Shown here: piece after piece, positions 1 through 9,534 of the stretch
Position numbering within the stretch: the stretch's first letter is position 1
Layout of the letters: each line of letters opens with the position of its first letter
Origin: Podila epigama
Taxonomy: Eukaryota > Mortierellomycota > Mortierellomycetes > Mortierellales > Mortierellaceae
Assembly (NCBI GenBank): GCA_015679605.1
Contig: JAAAVE010000178.1
Coordinates: forward strand, 4,839 to 28,008
Length of the DNA: 23,170 bases
Direction of reading: 5' to 3'
Position numbers and translations under genes: made by a program
The notes under the pieces: model-generated
Database searches by the model: none
Seen by the model: the letters and a program-made list of their open reading frames with translations, nothing else
Told to the model about the DNA's origin: nothing

Positions 1-41
1 AAAAAAAAAAAAAAAAAAAAAAAAAAGGAGAGTCTGCTTAC

Positions 42-303
42 TGCCTAGATTTACAAAGCCACGGTAGCTCTCTGGAGGTGCTTCCTTTGATAAAGGACTG
101 GGGATGGTTTTTGTGTGGACAGGAAAGGTATGCTTGTAGGATGGACCCGCCCTGTGTGAGGTCTTGAGGTCTTCCAAAGTGGGAGGGATATCGTTTGTTG
201 GCCTTGCTGATACAGGTGCCACTGCTTCCGCTGCTGCTGTCGTCGTCTTCGTCGTCGTCGTCGTTGTCTTTGTGGTGGTCATCCTTGTTGCCGTCGCGGT
301 CAT
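42..303 (-). CDS. Probable DGAT1-like MBOAT acyltransferase, first exon only (partial)
   Basis: The reading frame opens at the ATG complementary to 301-303 and stays open towards the left edge. About 87 codons lie before a good donor, GGCA|GTAAGCAG (GT at 40-41), so the rest of the gene lies outside the window. The first 25 residues are almost all Thr, Ala and Lys, encoded by ACG/ACA/GCA triplets. A Pro-rich stretch follows and then the segment PPESYRGFVNLG. In DGAT1 (diacylglycerol O-acyltransferase 1, an ER membrane MBOAT enzyme that makes triacylglycerol), a disordered N-terminus leads into a YRG-x-x-N-x segment at the start of the first membrane helix, and this exon ends at that point. 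The family call rests on that short signature; a related sterol acyltransferase is possible. The 26-base A run at the left edge lies inside the intron. Confidence 0.5.
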
Positions 304-1226
304 GCGCGGAATAAATGTAAAGAGTTGAAGAGAAGGCTAGGCTAATGAATGAGAATATGAAAAGACGCGATTAGTAACTTTATAAGAGGACTCTATGTGA
401 AGTGGTGCATTCATTCATTCAAAGGTCTTGTTGCATGAGCAAGCATTACATTTATATTTTTGAAACAATAGGGATAGATGGAAGTGGAATGAATGTCCGA
501 GAGTGGAGAAAGAAAGTTGAAAAAAGTTGAAAAAAGTGAGCGGAGGAGAAGGAGAAGTTAAAAAAAAAAAGAAGGATGATAAAGCGTATGTAAAATAAAC
601 TCGAACCTCCTTCGGCCTTCTTTCAGAGTGGAGCTCAATCAAAATGACACGCATAATGTTTGCATTAATGCAAAGCTTTTTCTCAGCTCAGACCCGCATT
701 ATTTGTCAGTTTGCATTATTTGTTTTCTTCTTTGCATTGTGGGTATGCATCGTTTGTTGCTGTCATTATTGTCATGAATTGTCATGAATGCCCCTCGTTG
801 TTTGTTCGTGGTGCTTTTCTTGTCCTGTTGAAGGACTTCATGGGATAAATTGTTGCAATAACAACGTGTTAAGTCAGTGTTCCATCGCTCGCTTGGTCGA
901 TGCTCATCGATCCATGTGAGAACAAGGACAATGCGTCTTTTGCCTCCTTGGACAATCCTTCTTCATGTGAGAGCCTCGCCTTCTATCTCTTCTTCTATCT
1001 CTTCTCCCCACAATCAACATGCCTGATTCTTTGCTCACTTTCTCACTCACACGTTCACACACATTCCCTCGCATACATACACATGCAATCACGTTTTTTT
1101 CTTGTTCATACAGTTTCAAGGTATTCACATGTAATTCAACTTGTTATTTGACTACGTGGATATCTCCTACGAGATGATAGTACACTGAAAAGAGAGTATT
1201 ACAAAAGAAAAAAAGAACTATTAAAC
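304..1226. other. Intergenic stretch: promoter side of the DGAT1-like gene and 3' flank of the next gene
   Basis: No convincing coding region is visible; the short open frames here are low-complexity. The part next to 303 should hold the promoter and 5' leader of the leftward DGAT1-like gene. It contains several TTTGCATT words and one 16-bp perfect palindrome (listed separately), A/T-rich tracts around 515-570, and CT-rich and CA-rich simple sequence at about 975-1090. Confidence 0.6.
659..738. promoter_or_regulatory. TTTGCATT cluster with a 16-bp perfect palindrome
   Basis: Positions 659-674 read TTTGCATTAATGCAAA, a perfect inverted repeat. The half-site TTTGCATT occurs again at 710-717 and 731-738, and GCATTATTTG is repeated at about 696-705 and 713-722. 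The cluster lies some 360-435 bp upstream of the DGAT1-like ATG. A dimeric transcription-factor site is a reasonable guess, but nothing in the sequence identifies the factor. Confidence 0.3.
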
Positions 1227-2362
1227 TCAGAAGTGCATGACAGCCCAACCCATAGAGTAGGCAGCAATCAGCATCGCGAGCAGAATGATCATCGCTAGGG
1301 CACCCATCATAAGGTCCAAGATACGGCTCTCAACAAGTATCATCACTCCAGCCCACAAGATGGCAACGGCAAGCTATCATGACAAGGAGACTGTTAGAAA
1401 AAAAAAAGATCCAGAGGGAGATTCAGGTCTCTCAATACGGATACAAAAAAAAAAGTGGATAGGAATTCTTTCTACTACTTACATAAATCCATGATAGGAC
1501 GAGCACAGCAATACCTGAACCTCGGCCTGTTAAGAAAAAGACAAAAGAAAAACAAAAATGAAAAAAAAGACCAATAATGTCAGAAAAACACAAAAGGTCA
1601 TTCTCATTGGTAGCATATTGATTGCATTATACATCGACATAACCTCAATCCTTTCTTACCAAACGTGTTGAGGGTGACCACGAGCAGTAGCATCAGGGTC
1701 AAGTCGCGGATTAGGTCATGGGTGCGGTCCACGCGATCTCTCTATCAATCATACACAAGATTCTAGAGCATGAGTCTGAAAGAATCACCTAGGAAAAGGG
1801 CAGCGTTTTTCAAGTCTCCTAGGCATGGACAAGAGCAGAAATTATATATTACCATGTTGTTTCCAACACGTCCAAGGAAACCCTTGTCATTATGCGCTCG
1901 GATATGGCCACTTTGGCCGGGTGCGATGGTGGTTCCCATTCGTTCGCTGTCAGAGATGGGCAAATCACTTTGTCCAGTAGTGGCACCTGCGGTCGAGTAC
2001 GGACCAGCGTCCGTTGTCACTGCTGCGGGAGCATGATGAGCCCGTCGCAACTCTTTGTGACGAAACAGTTGTTTTGCCAGGCTATTGAACAAATCGTTTT
2101 TCATTCATGATGTAGTCGACATCAGTCATTCTGTGAATACGCATCAAAGTCTCTTGAAGAGTAGATGTTGCTCAACACGTTACGAAAGAAGATAGAGAGA
2201 GTGAAAGACTTACAATAGTCCAGCCCAGAGGAGCCAGAGCACAAACAAGGTAATCCAAGTGTCACGAACAGACCGACGACCTAGGAACGCCGTGGTATAG
2301 TAGTGATCCATCGGGTCGTTATCAAACGGAAGGCGTGCTTGAAATTCTGGCGTAGCGACCAT
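1227..2362 (-). CDS. Unknown protein with four membrane segments (five exons)
   Basis: Exons on the minus strand are 2214-2362, 1853-2081, 1660-1741, 1483-1526 and 1227-1373. Donors are GTAAGT, GTAATA, GTAAGA and GTAAGT; all acceptors are TAG or CAG. Phases join without a stop to give 216 residues. The start is the ATG at 2360-2362, just before a T-rich stretch. Visible parts are a hydrophobic segment at about 35-54 (ITLFVLWLLWAGLFLA), a polar Ala/Thr/Ser-rich loop at 55-137 with a basic, His-containing start, and three further hydrophobic segments at about 138-153, 157-183 and 190-212. The protein ends six residues after a Gly-Trp pair, with no signal peptide or retention motif I recognise. 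It resembles a small tetraspan membrane protein of some organelle or the plasma membrane. I do not recognise the family and assign no function. The exon structure is better supported than any role. Confidence 0.75.
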
Positions 2363-2672
2363 GTTTTTTTTTTGCTATAGTTGTTTAGTATGGTGATTAG
2401 GTGTGTGTGCTTTGAAGGTTGTTGCGTTTTTTGTCTGTACGTGCGTAAAAAAAAAAGACAAGAAGCGATAGTGGGTATGGAGTTATTGTTTTGAGAAATG
2501 TGTTCAAGAAGGAACAAAAAAGAAAAGAAAAAAAAAACGAAAAAGAACAAGGAATATATATAAAGCTGATAAAAGTGATGACGGTCATTCACTCACGCGC
2601 AGGTTGATCATGGTGATGAAAATTCAGAAACCACTCTCGTTATGTTAAAAAAAGAGATACATTATTGCATGT

Positions 2673-5600
2673 TTAATGCCGAATACGCTTCGAACGCCTT
2701 GGCCCTGTCTCATCGCTTGCACGGTGCTGGTGCTCGTCCTCGTCATGCTCGTCTTCCGGTGGATGATGTGTCGCTCTCCTCTGCGAACGTGAACTCGCTC
2801 GCGTAGCTCTCGTCTGAGACTTTTGCGCTCCACTCCTCGTCTCCACTTCCTCGTCATCGTCCTCTTCATCAGCTTCATCCTCGAATTCTTCGGGAGCAAG
2901 GTCTATCTTGTACGAAACCGGTGCATTGCTTCTCGACCGCAACGATCGCCCGCCTACCTTGCTAAAGGTAAGCTTGGATGACTATTGATATTTTTTTGTG
3001 TTTGAATGAAATATGAAAAGTGTTCAGTTGAGGGGTGTTTCGTCGGGGATTTGTCTTTTTTTCCCAATTTTCTTGAATGGTGACTTCATCGTTCGTCATG
3101 TATTCCTTCCATCCCAAAAAGAAAAAAAAATATCGACAACATAGTGCTGACATTCACAACATCATAACGACATCAACATTGTCCTCGATAGACAAAAAGC
3201 ATCCATCATCATCAAAAAGAAAAAAAAAAAAAGACAAAACAACAAAATAGACTCATGTCTGTAGCTTCTTACCTTTTTCCGAGACTTGCTATCGCGACGA
3301 CGGCCATGGTCATCGTCACCGCTGTCGTGCTCATCATCATGTCCCTTCTCGTCACCCGCATCCTCTGCTTCGTCATCTTCATGCTCATCCTTTTCCTCGT
3401 CCTCGTCAGCGTCCTCCTCATCCTCATGCTCGTGATGGTCCGAGTTCTCCGATTCCTCCTCATCCTCGTCCTTCTTTCCATCCACATCCGACTCTTGGCC
3501 ATCGTGGTCCTCCTTATTGCCATCGTCGACAAAGTTTGCGATACATAGTTGACACTCATCCAGCCATGCATGCAGTGTTCCATATGTAGATACCCGTTTC
3601 AGCATCTGATCAATGTTGCTCGTCTGAAGCCAAGCCAACAAGCGAGGATTCACTGAAACGACCATCTTGGTCACCTGGGTCACCTTCTTGTTCTCTTCAG
3701 AGCTGTCAGGTGACGTGGCTTTCTCTGCGGGTTCCATTGTATTATCCTCCTTGAGAAAAGTCGAATCCTCACCCTTCACTTCGACCATATCAACCTCCTG
3801 GACTTCATCACCCTGCATATCCATCGCATCCAGGCACTGCTGTAGCACATTCACAATCGCGCCTAACGAGTCTTCACCAGGTTGGATAGCATGGATGATA
3901 GCCATCTCGTCGCCGTTGCAAATCGTCCGAGAAAGATTCATTAGCTTAGTCCTTGAGGTTGCCACGAGCTTGTCCATGTATTCTGCGCTTGTAGGACCAG
4001 TTGTCTCATCGTATTCAACATTCTTGGCCATGGCCGTGTCCACACCATCATTGCACGCATCATCTGCCTCCTTTTGCTCAAGCTCATGGTCAGAGTCCTG
4101 TTCCTTAATAGGCTCAGAAGGGTCCTGCTCCATGTCTTCATCATGTCTGCCAGCACCATCGGTATTTCCATCGGTGTTGCCATCAGTGTTGACACCAGAG
4201 TCGATATCCATCCCATTCTCCTCGCTTGCTGCCACAAACTCTTCCGTCGCTGCAATGTCGGCCAGTTCTTCCTTGCTCTTCCGGCCGCGCTTCTTCTTCA
4301 AGAGGTGGAGCTCTGTTGCCGTTAAAAGTTGGCCCATGGCACCCAGCTCTGACAAGTGCTGGAACTTTGCATCATAGCGGTTGACAGCCCACTTTTCGAT
4401 CTTTGGTAGACTGGCCTCGATTTCCTTCCGCATGGTGATGAGCGATGCCTTCAGTACACGCTCACGGACGCCTTTCCCGTTCAAAGCCCGTGTCAACGAG
4501 GCCAGCTCCTTGGTTGTCGAGATTAAGCTCCAAGTTTGGACCGGTCCATAGTCCAAGTGATCCTTTTCGGGTGCCGCTGGCGCAGATTCCTGAGGGACAT
4601 TGATCGGTACTGACGGGGCATTGTCCAGCAAAAGGTTACTGATGGACATGCGCGCCTTTGTTGCCTGGTATGCTTCTTCGTCCATCTTCGGGTCCTCGGC
4701 CGAATCTGGTGTTGTCATGGACTCCATCCTCCTGGTGACCTCGGTCATACCATCACCATCCTGTGCTTCGCTGGTTGATACTGAAATGGCGTGGCCATCC
4801 TCCTGGCCATCCTTTTGGTCAGTCTTCTGGTCAACTTCCATATTTTCTCCATCTTTTTGCTGTTGCCCAGATTCTTCATCTGCTTGGACGGCGTGTGGCT
4901 GGACGGGCGCTGACACATCAGTCTTTGGCTCCACCTGTCCGCGGTCTTCAACAATGACACCTCCAAAGTCTTTCCAGAACCAATACTTGCGACCCCATCG
5001 GTCATTTCCAAGGCAAACGACGCGAAGTTTTTCATCCGTGTTAACGGCGTGTCCTCCCCGAAGTTGTGTCCATGGGATATTGTGGTCCTTTTGTACTTTT
5101 GTGTCATCTTGCGAAATCCTGTCCAGCTCATCCTTCTTGACCTCCCAAAATGCTTCTTTGCTCTTGAGCTCATTCGCGAGCGCCTTTTGTCGGTTGAGAA
5201 GATCGTTTGCTTTAGAGCGAGCATCCTTTGACTGAGCCAGTCTTTGAAGGCGAGAAGATGACGATGACACGCGACTCAACACAGTCTCTTCATCCGCGTT
5301 TGCACTTTCTCGTTCTGCAGCCAAGATGCTCTGACGTTCAGACTCGAGCACAGCCGCCTCCCGCTCGATAGCTCGCATCTCCCTTTCGAGATCATTGACA
5401 AGGGTTTCCATCTCCTTCCTGATCTCGGTCCGCTTCCTCTTGTGTCGCTTGAGGGTAGCAATATTCTCCTCGACATCATCTCTCATAAAACGGTGAAACT
5501 TGTCCGATGACATAATGTCATGGAGCGCCTTTGACAAGGCCTCGATCCGATCCGCTACTGTGTATGCAGAGTATTCAATGGCTCCAAGACGGTTTAACGG

Positions 5601-7342
5601 TTTCATCTTTTTGGGTGACCAGCTCTTCCGCTTTTTTTCTTCCTTGTTTCCAATGACATCCTCCGGTCCCGCTGCCAAGAAGTAGGTGAAATTGAGAGGA
5701 TTGATCCTACTTGACTGGTCTTCGTCGTATGCAGCTAATACCATTCTATAATTGAGTTCGAGCAGGCGGCTATCGACTCTTGGGTTCTTGACCATGGACA
5801 ACAACGAGTCTATACCACCATTATGTAGAGAAAGTTAGTACGAAAGAGTTTTTTTTTTTTTTTTTTTTTTATCAAAATACAGAAGAGGACACGAGAAAGA
5901 AAGCCAGAAAGAAGAGAGGAGGAACAATAACACGTTACCAAAGGTAATCCATTCACCAGTATCTTTGGTCAATCCCAAAGGGCTCCCAAACGTATTGAGA
6001 AATTCGTGAATCATCTTCACATCAGCCAGCATATCCATGGTCAGATCCTGCTGTTGCAGCTCGAGCGCCTTTAAGATGGGTAGTTTGGAGCTTCGTAACA
6101 GTAGGCCACTGACCAAGTCTTCGTAGGGTGCGCGGCCTACCAGCTTGGGGATATCGCGCATGATGCCACCGAACCGTATAGTGTCATTGTTTTGATTTGT
6201 AAAGTAGCTTTTTGCCTTTTCTGCGTCGACCACGTCAAACGATAGACACGATTGCTTGAACGGCTATAACATAAACACAAGGTAGGGTTAGTTATAAAAC
6301 TCGTGTTTTACTCAATCCAACATGGTAGTCACTTTGTGTCTTACCGTAGATGTAGGTTGTACAGTTCCCCCATTCTCTTGGGAGACATTATGAGTCTGCA
6401 AAGTGCAAAAAAAAAAAGGGGATTAACAAGAGCAAATTAGTATAATTATGCAGGCGTACTGACTACGGGCGATCATGATCAACCAGTACGAATAAGAGAA
6501 ACCCTCATGTTAGTCTATGTCCTTACTTTGCCTGTCGCCTGTTTAGGCTGTGAAGTGGAGTTGGATTTAAAGTAGTTCAGAATGGACCGATCGGTACCTG
6601 CAGCAGAGCCAGCCGACCCTGAGCTGTGCACCGCCACAGATCCCCCAGCAGCTGCACCGAGTTCGGTGGCGCCAGCACCACCTTTCTTCTTTTTGGTCCC
6701 ATCCGTCTTTTGCTTGGGTATTTTGGGCTCCTTGGGAACTTTGGGTTTCTTTTCCTTGGTAGGTTTGACGGTAGGAGGTGCATCTGGGTCATTGGGATCG
6801 GGTTTTGGCTTGGGTTTCCTACCCTTCTTTGGTTTTTCAGGTACACCAGTAGGCGAAGCAACCTCACTGGTTGGTGGCGGTGGCGCTGGATAGGCATCAG
6901 ACGCGACTCTTTGGTCTTGTTGGACGTTGTGGTCAAGAAATGAATGATGTCGGGGCTGTGGTTGTTCCTGTTGGTCAATATCCATGGTCTCTGTATGGCT
7001 CATGTACCCCTGTTGGCGTTGGTCGTGCACGGGCGAGATGATAGGATGACCATGCGCACGATCTTGGTTACTGATCGCGTCTACGTGCATTCGTCTACCT
7101 GTTGGACTGACACTAGGAGGAGTTGAGGGATGATTGCTATGAGGCGAGTTCGCGTTGGACAGCCAATTGGCCAATGATGAGGGTCTAGGACCGGATGATG
7201 GCGGCGCTGCTGGTACAGCTGGGGCGAGCCGGTGGTGCTCGGAAGGAAACATGGGTTCAAGGTGACTAGTCAGTGGGCGTAGCTTGTCTATGTTGACGTT
7301 GGACGGTTGCTTGTTCACAGAAACGTCAGCCGGCACGGTCAT
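2673..7342 (-). CDS. DDT/WHIM (D-TOX) chromatin protein, ISWI-complex accessory subunit type
   Basis: Exons are 6527-7342, 6345-6395, 5939-6263, 3273-5809 and 2673-2981, all in phase, giving about 1345 residues. An alternative last-exon start at 2957 uses a weaker AAG acceptor and removes eight residues. Residues 1-272 are disordered: Pro/Ser/His-rich, then a basic GRKPKPKP-like AT-hook-type stretch, then DRSILNYF at 251-258. The DDT domain follows at about 365-387 (MIHEFLNTFGSPLGL), WHIM1 at about 480-520, a charged coiled coil at about 520-630 and WHIM2 at 658-690 (LGNDRWGRKYWFW, 664-676). A later block with TRALNGKGVRERVLK matches the WHIM3-like pattern. The end of exon 4 is an extreme Asp/Glu/His tail and the C-terminus is basic. 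In Acf1, WSTF and Itc1 these modules bind ISWI ATPases and linker DNA so that nucleosomes are spaced in the nucleus. No WAC, PHD or bromodomain is visible, so the exact orthologue is open. A CTGTTCAG just before the ATG suggests a 5'-leader intron. Confidence 0.85.
6570..6593 (-). other. PIP-box-like motif in the DDT/WHIM protein
   Basis: Residues 251-258 of the DDT/WHIM protein read DRSILNYF. The PCNA-interacting consensus is Q-x-x-[I/L/M]-x-x-[F/Y]-[F/Y]; this fits at every position except that Asp replaces Gln. Basic residues precede it in a disordered tail, as is usual for such motifs. This is pattern matching only. Confidence 0.35.
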
Positions 7343-7924
7343 GGCAAACCTGAACAGCAATAAATAAAAAGATGCGAATTGAATGGAACGATGAATTGAT
7401 GCTCAAGAAAAAAAAACAAAACAAGATTGAACAAAAGAAGATTGGTTTAGAATAAAAGGTAAAAAACAAAGAGGTACAAAGTGAAGAGGGAGCGCCATTG
7501 TCAATTGGAGAAGGCGGCTTAGATCAAGATTAGAAGAGACAAGGTCACAATTTCATTTTCGTGTGCGCCACCAAAGAGTCTTTTCTGTTCATCCATTGGG
7601 CGTGATTCCACTCAAGGTCTTTTACGCCAATTTTCGTTCAACAGGAACCCTGCAACAGCTGAGAAAGACACATATTTACTTGAAAAGGATTCACGGAAGA
7701 GGATTAATTCAAGCCATTGGGGCACAATCTTTTATGTCCAGTTTAATGGCGGGCGCTTTATACTTAAACGCAAGGAATAGCTCCTACTCGCCTATCAGGT
7801 CTAAAGTGTTTTGAGAAATAAAATGCAATTTTTTTTTAAAAAAAAGCTATTGCTGAAAATTTTACAGCAATCGAGGGTTTTTCTTGCTACTTGAATCGCA
7901 AGATAACGGTAGTTTGAAATGGAC
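7343..7924. other. Spacer between the DDT/WHIM gene and F-box copy 1
   Basis: This stretch holds the upstream region of the leftward DDT/WHIM gene and the 3' flank of F-box copy 1. On the minus strand a GTATAAAGCGCCC element lies near 7745-7765 and could be a TATA box for the DDT/WHIM gene. An inverted repeat lies at 7849-7871. On the plus strand 7563-7814 is open for 83 codons and is followed by AATAAA, but it begins with GTG and resembles nothing I know, so I do not call it a gene. Confidence 0.5.
7849..7871. repeat. Short inverted repeat, possible hairpin
   Basis: ATTGCTG at 7849-7855 and CAGCAAT at 7865-7871 are perfect complements separated by nine A/T bases. The hairpin would lie about 55 bases past the stop of F-box copy 1, in its probable 3' untranslated region. 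A role in 3'-end formation is only a guess. Confidence 0.35.
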
Positions 7925-9358
7925 TCAAGTCCAGTTGGTATCAAAAATGAACCATTCTGATGGCCGATCAACATGTTCATATTGCTCATTGCCAAGGTGC
8001 ACCATATTGACATACGGTAATGCGGACGCCGCTGTAAATAACACTGCTCGTTCCTCTTTCAGCTTCCATGGGATATGGTGGTCCTTGTGGGTAGGATACA
8101 CAAGCTTCCAGCCTTGCTTCAGGATCTCGGTATCACATGCGACTCCAATAGTACGTGCCTCCTCTGATGCCTTGCATTCGCAGGACGATTCGCAGATCGA
8201 GGAGAAATGAACGCGTGGCTTCAGGGTGACTGTCTTGAGGTTTGTGCATATCCATGGTTGAGCGATAAGAGGCTTCTCCATGCCGTCCGAATACGATGGG
8301 TAGTATTCAAATAATATATGAAGGTGTTGAAGCTTGGGACAAGACGACAGTACTCTTCCTGCGCTGACAATGGATTCTTGATAGGACGATCTGCCTTGGA
8401 CATCAAGAAACAGAACCTTGAGTGAGAGTGTGCTTCCATGGAGCAAGGCATCACATAACACCTCTGAAAAGCTGTTCATTGACAGCCTGAGTTGCACAAG
8501 ATTGCTGGTGGCCTTGATTACACTGAGGTAATCCTTTGTTGCCAGCATGTCATCCGGCATACTCTGGTACTGTTCGTAACACCACAGGACCTTCACTTTC
8601 CGACAATGCTCCTGCAGGATCCTGGATAGCAGTACGAATGGAGGCCGACGATCAAACTGACACTCATAAATCTCAGTCATAACCAGCACTTCCAAATTGG
8701 TGCAATTTTGGAGAAGACGAAAATACCAACTGTGCTTGGAGAGGTCGTACCGAAAACATATTTTTTTGATGCATGGGTAGACGCACCAGTCATCAATGTC
8801 GGTGTCCGAAGTAGAATTGTATTCCAGGTCCAAGGATTCCAGGTGCTGGCTGCTATTGAGAATGCTCTTCAGGAAGGCCATCGAAAATCCCTTGCTGCTT
8901 CCACCAAGACGCAGGTTTTGTAGAGATGTCAGAGGCTTCAACAAGGATAGAGAAAATCCAGGGTTGTTACTGCTTTGTTGCAAGTACAGGGAGCACAATC
9001 CCGGATTCGCCTCCAGGAGTTCAAGTTCCTGGTCAAGAAATGCACCAGATAATTCAAGATACAACCCTTTGAGTTGAGTGACCTTTAAAATGTTGATATG
9101 TCCATACCAATTGGAGTGATTGAGGTATCGAATATGTTGCCTGTTGGCATGAATTGTCGCTGCTGGAATACATACTTGCGAGCCATCGTATACCCTCCAG
9201 AGTTGAGGTGTCAACACATCACGCCAGAGTCGACAGACCTCGATGCATGAAATGAGATTCTTGGGATAGAGTTGACCGCGTTCCCAGAGAGGTACGAACC
9301 ACCCAATACGAAAGACCAATTCTGGTGTCTGCAACACTGCTTCTGACGCTTTGTCTGG
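7925..9358 (-). pseudogene. F-box/LRR protein, tandem copy 1, start codon missing
   Basis: An intronless open frame of about 475 codons ends at the TGA at 7925-7927. The N-terminus is F-box-like: ELVFRIGWFVPLW, then a spacer, then ISCIEVCRLWRDVLTPQLW. The rest contains leucine-rich-repeat-like units (LCSLYL, LQNLRLGG, LESLDLEY) and a conserved Cys segment SSCECKASEEARTIGVACD. F-box proteins usually link Skp1-Cullin1 ubiquitin ligases to substrates bound by their repeats. Compared with copies 2 and 3, the place of the ATG reads AAG (9359-9361), and the frame meets TAA at 9374-9376 before any ATG. The first in-frame ATG comes some 150 codons in, beyond the F-box. The body is otherwise intact, so this is either a recent pseudogene, a gene starting in an unseen upstream exon, or one using a non-AUG start such as the TTG at 9335-9337. 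Confidence 0.75.
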
Positions 9359-9361
9359 CTT

Positions 9362-9534
9362 TTTTTTTTTTTTTTAAATGAGAAGGAAGATGGACGGATG
9401 TATTAATTGATGGAGGGATGGAGAAATGATTTATTTTTTTATTTTTTTTTATACCCTATTTGCCAGTCTACAAATAATTGTCCGTTACACCTTGAACCCA
9501 AGGTATTGTTTTGCGTGGATAGGGTTACAAGGAC
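9362..9534 (-). promoter_or_regulatory. Upstream region of F-box copy 1
   Basis: On the minus strand the spacer has a TATAAAAAAAA element (about 9442-9452) preceded by GACTGGCAAATAG, then A-rich sequence and a 15-A run just before the coding frame. A TATA box is plausible by position. TGGCAAA is a partial match to the GTGGCAAA words upstream of copies 2 and 3. Confidence 0.35.

Noticed and set aside
3250-3560. Hydrophobic plus-strand frame that resembles a membrane protein
   Set aside because: It is the complement of the GAT/GAC/GAG-rich acidic tail of the DDT/WHIM protein, which always reads as Val, Leu and Ile on the other strand.
3667-4377. 236-codon open frame on the plus strand
   Set aside because: It lies antisense to the main exon of the DDT/WHIM gene and is Ser-rich from complementary acidic codons; a shadow frame.
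4600-5235. 211-codon open frame on the plus strand
   Set aside because: Antisense to the WHIM region of the same exon, with no protein-like features.
7563-7814. 83-codon plus-strand frame followed by AATAAA
   Set aside because: It begins with GTG, has no recognisable motif, and lies in what should be the promoter of the DDT/WHIM gene.
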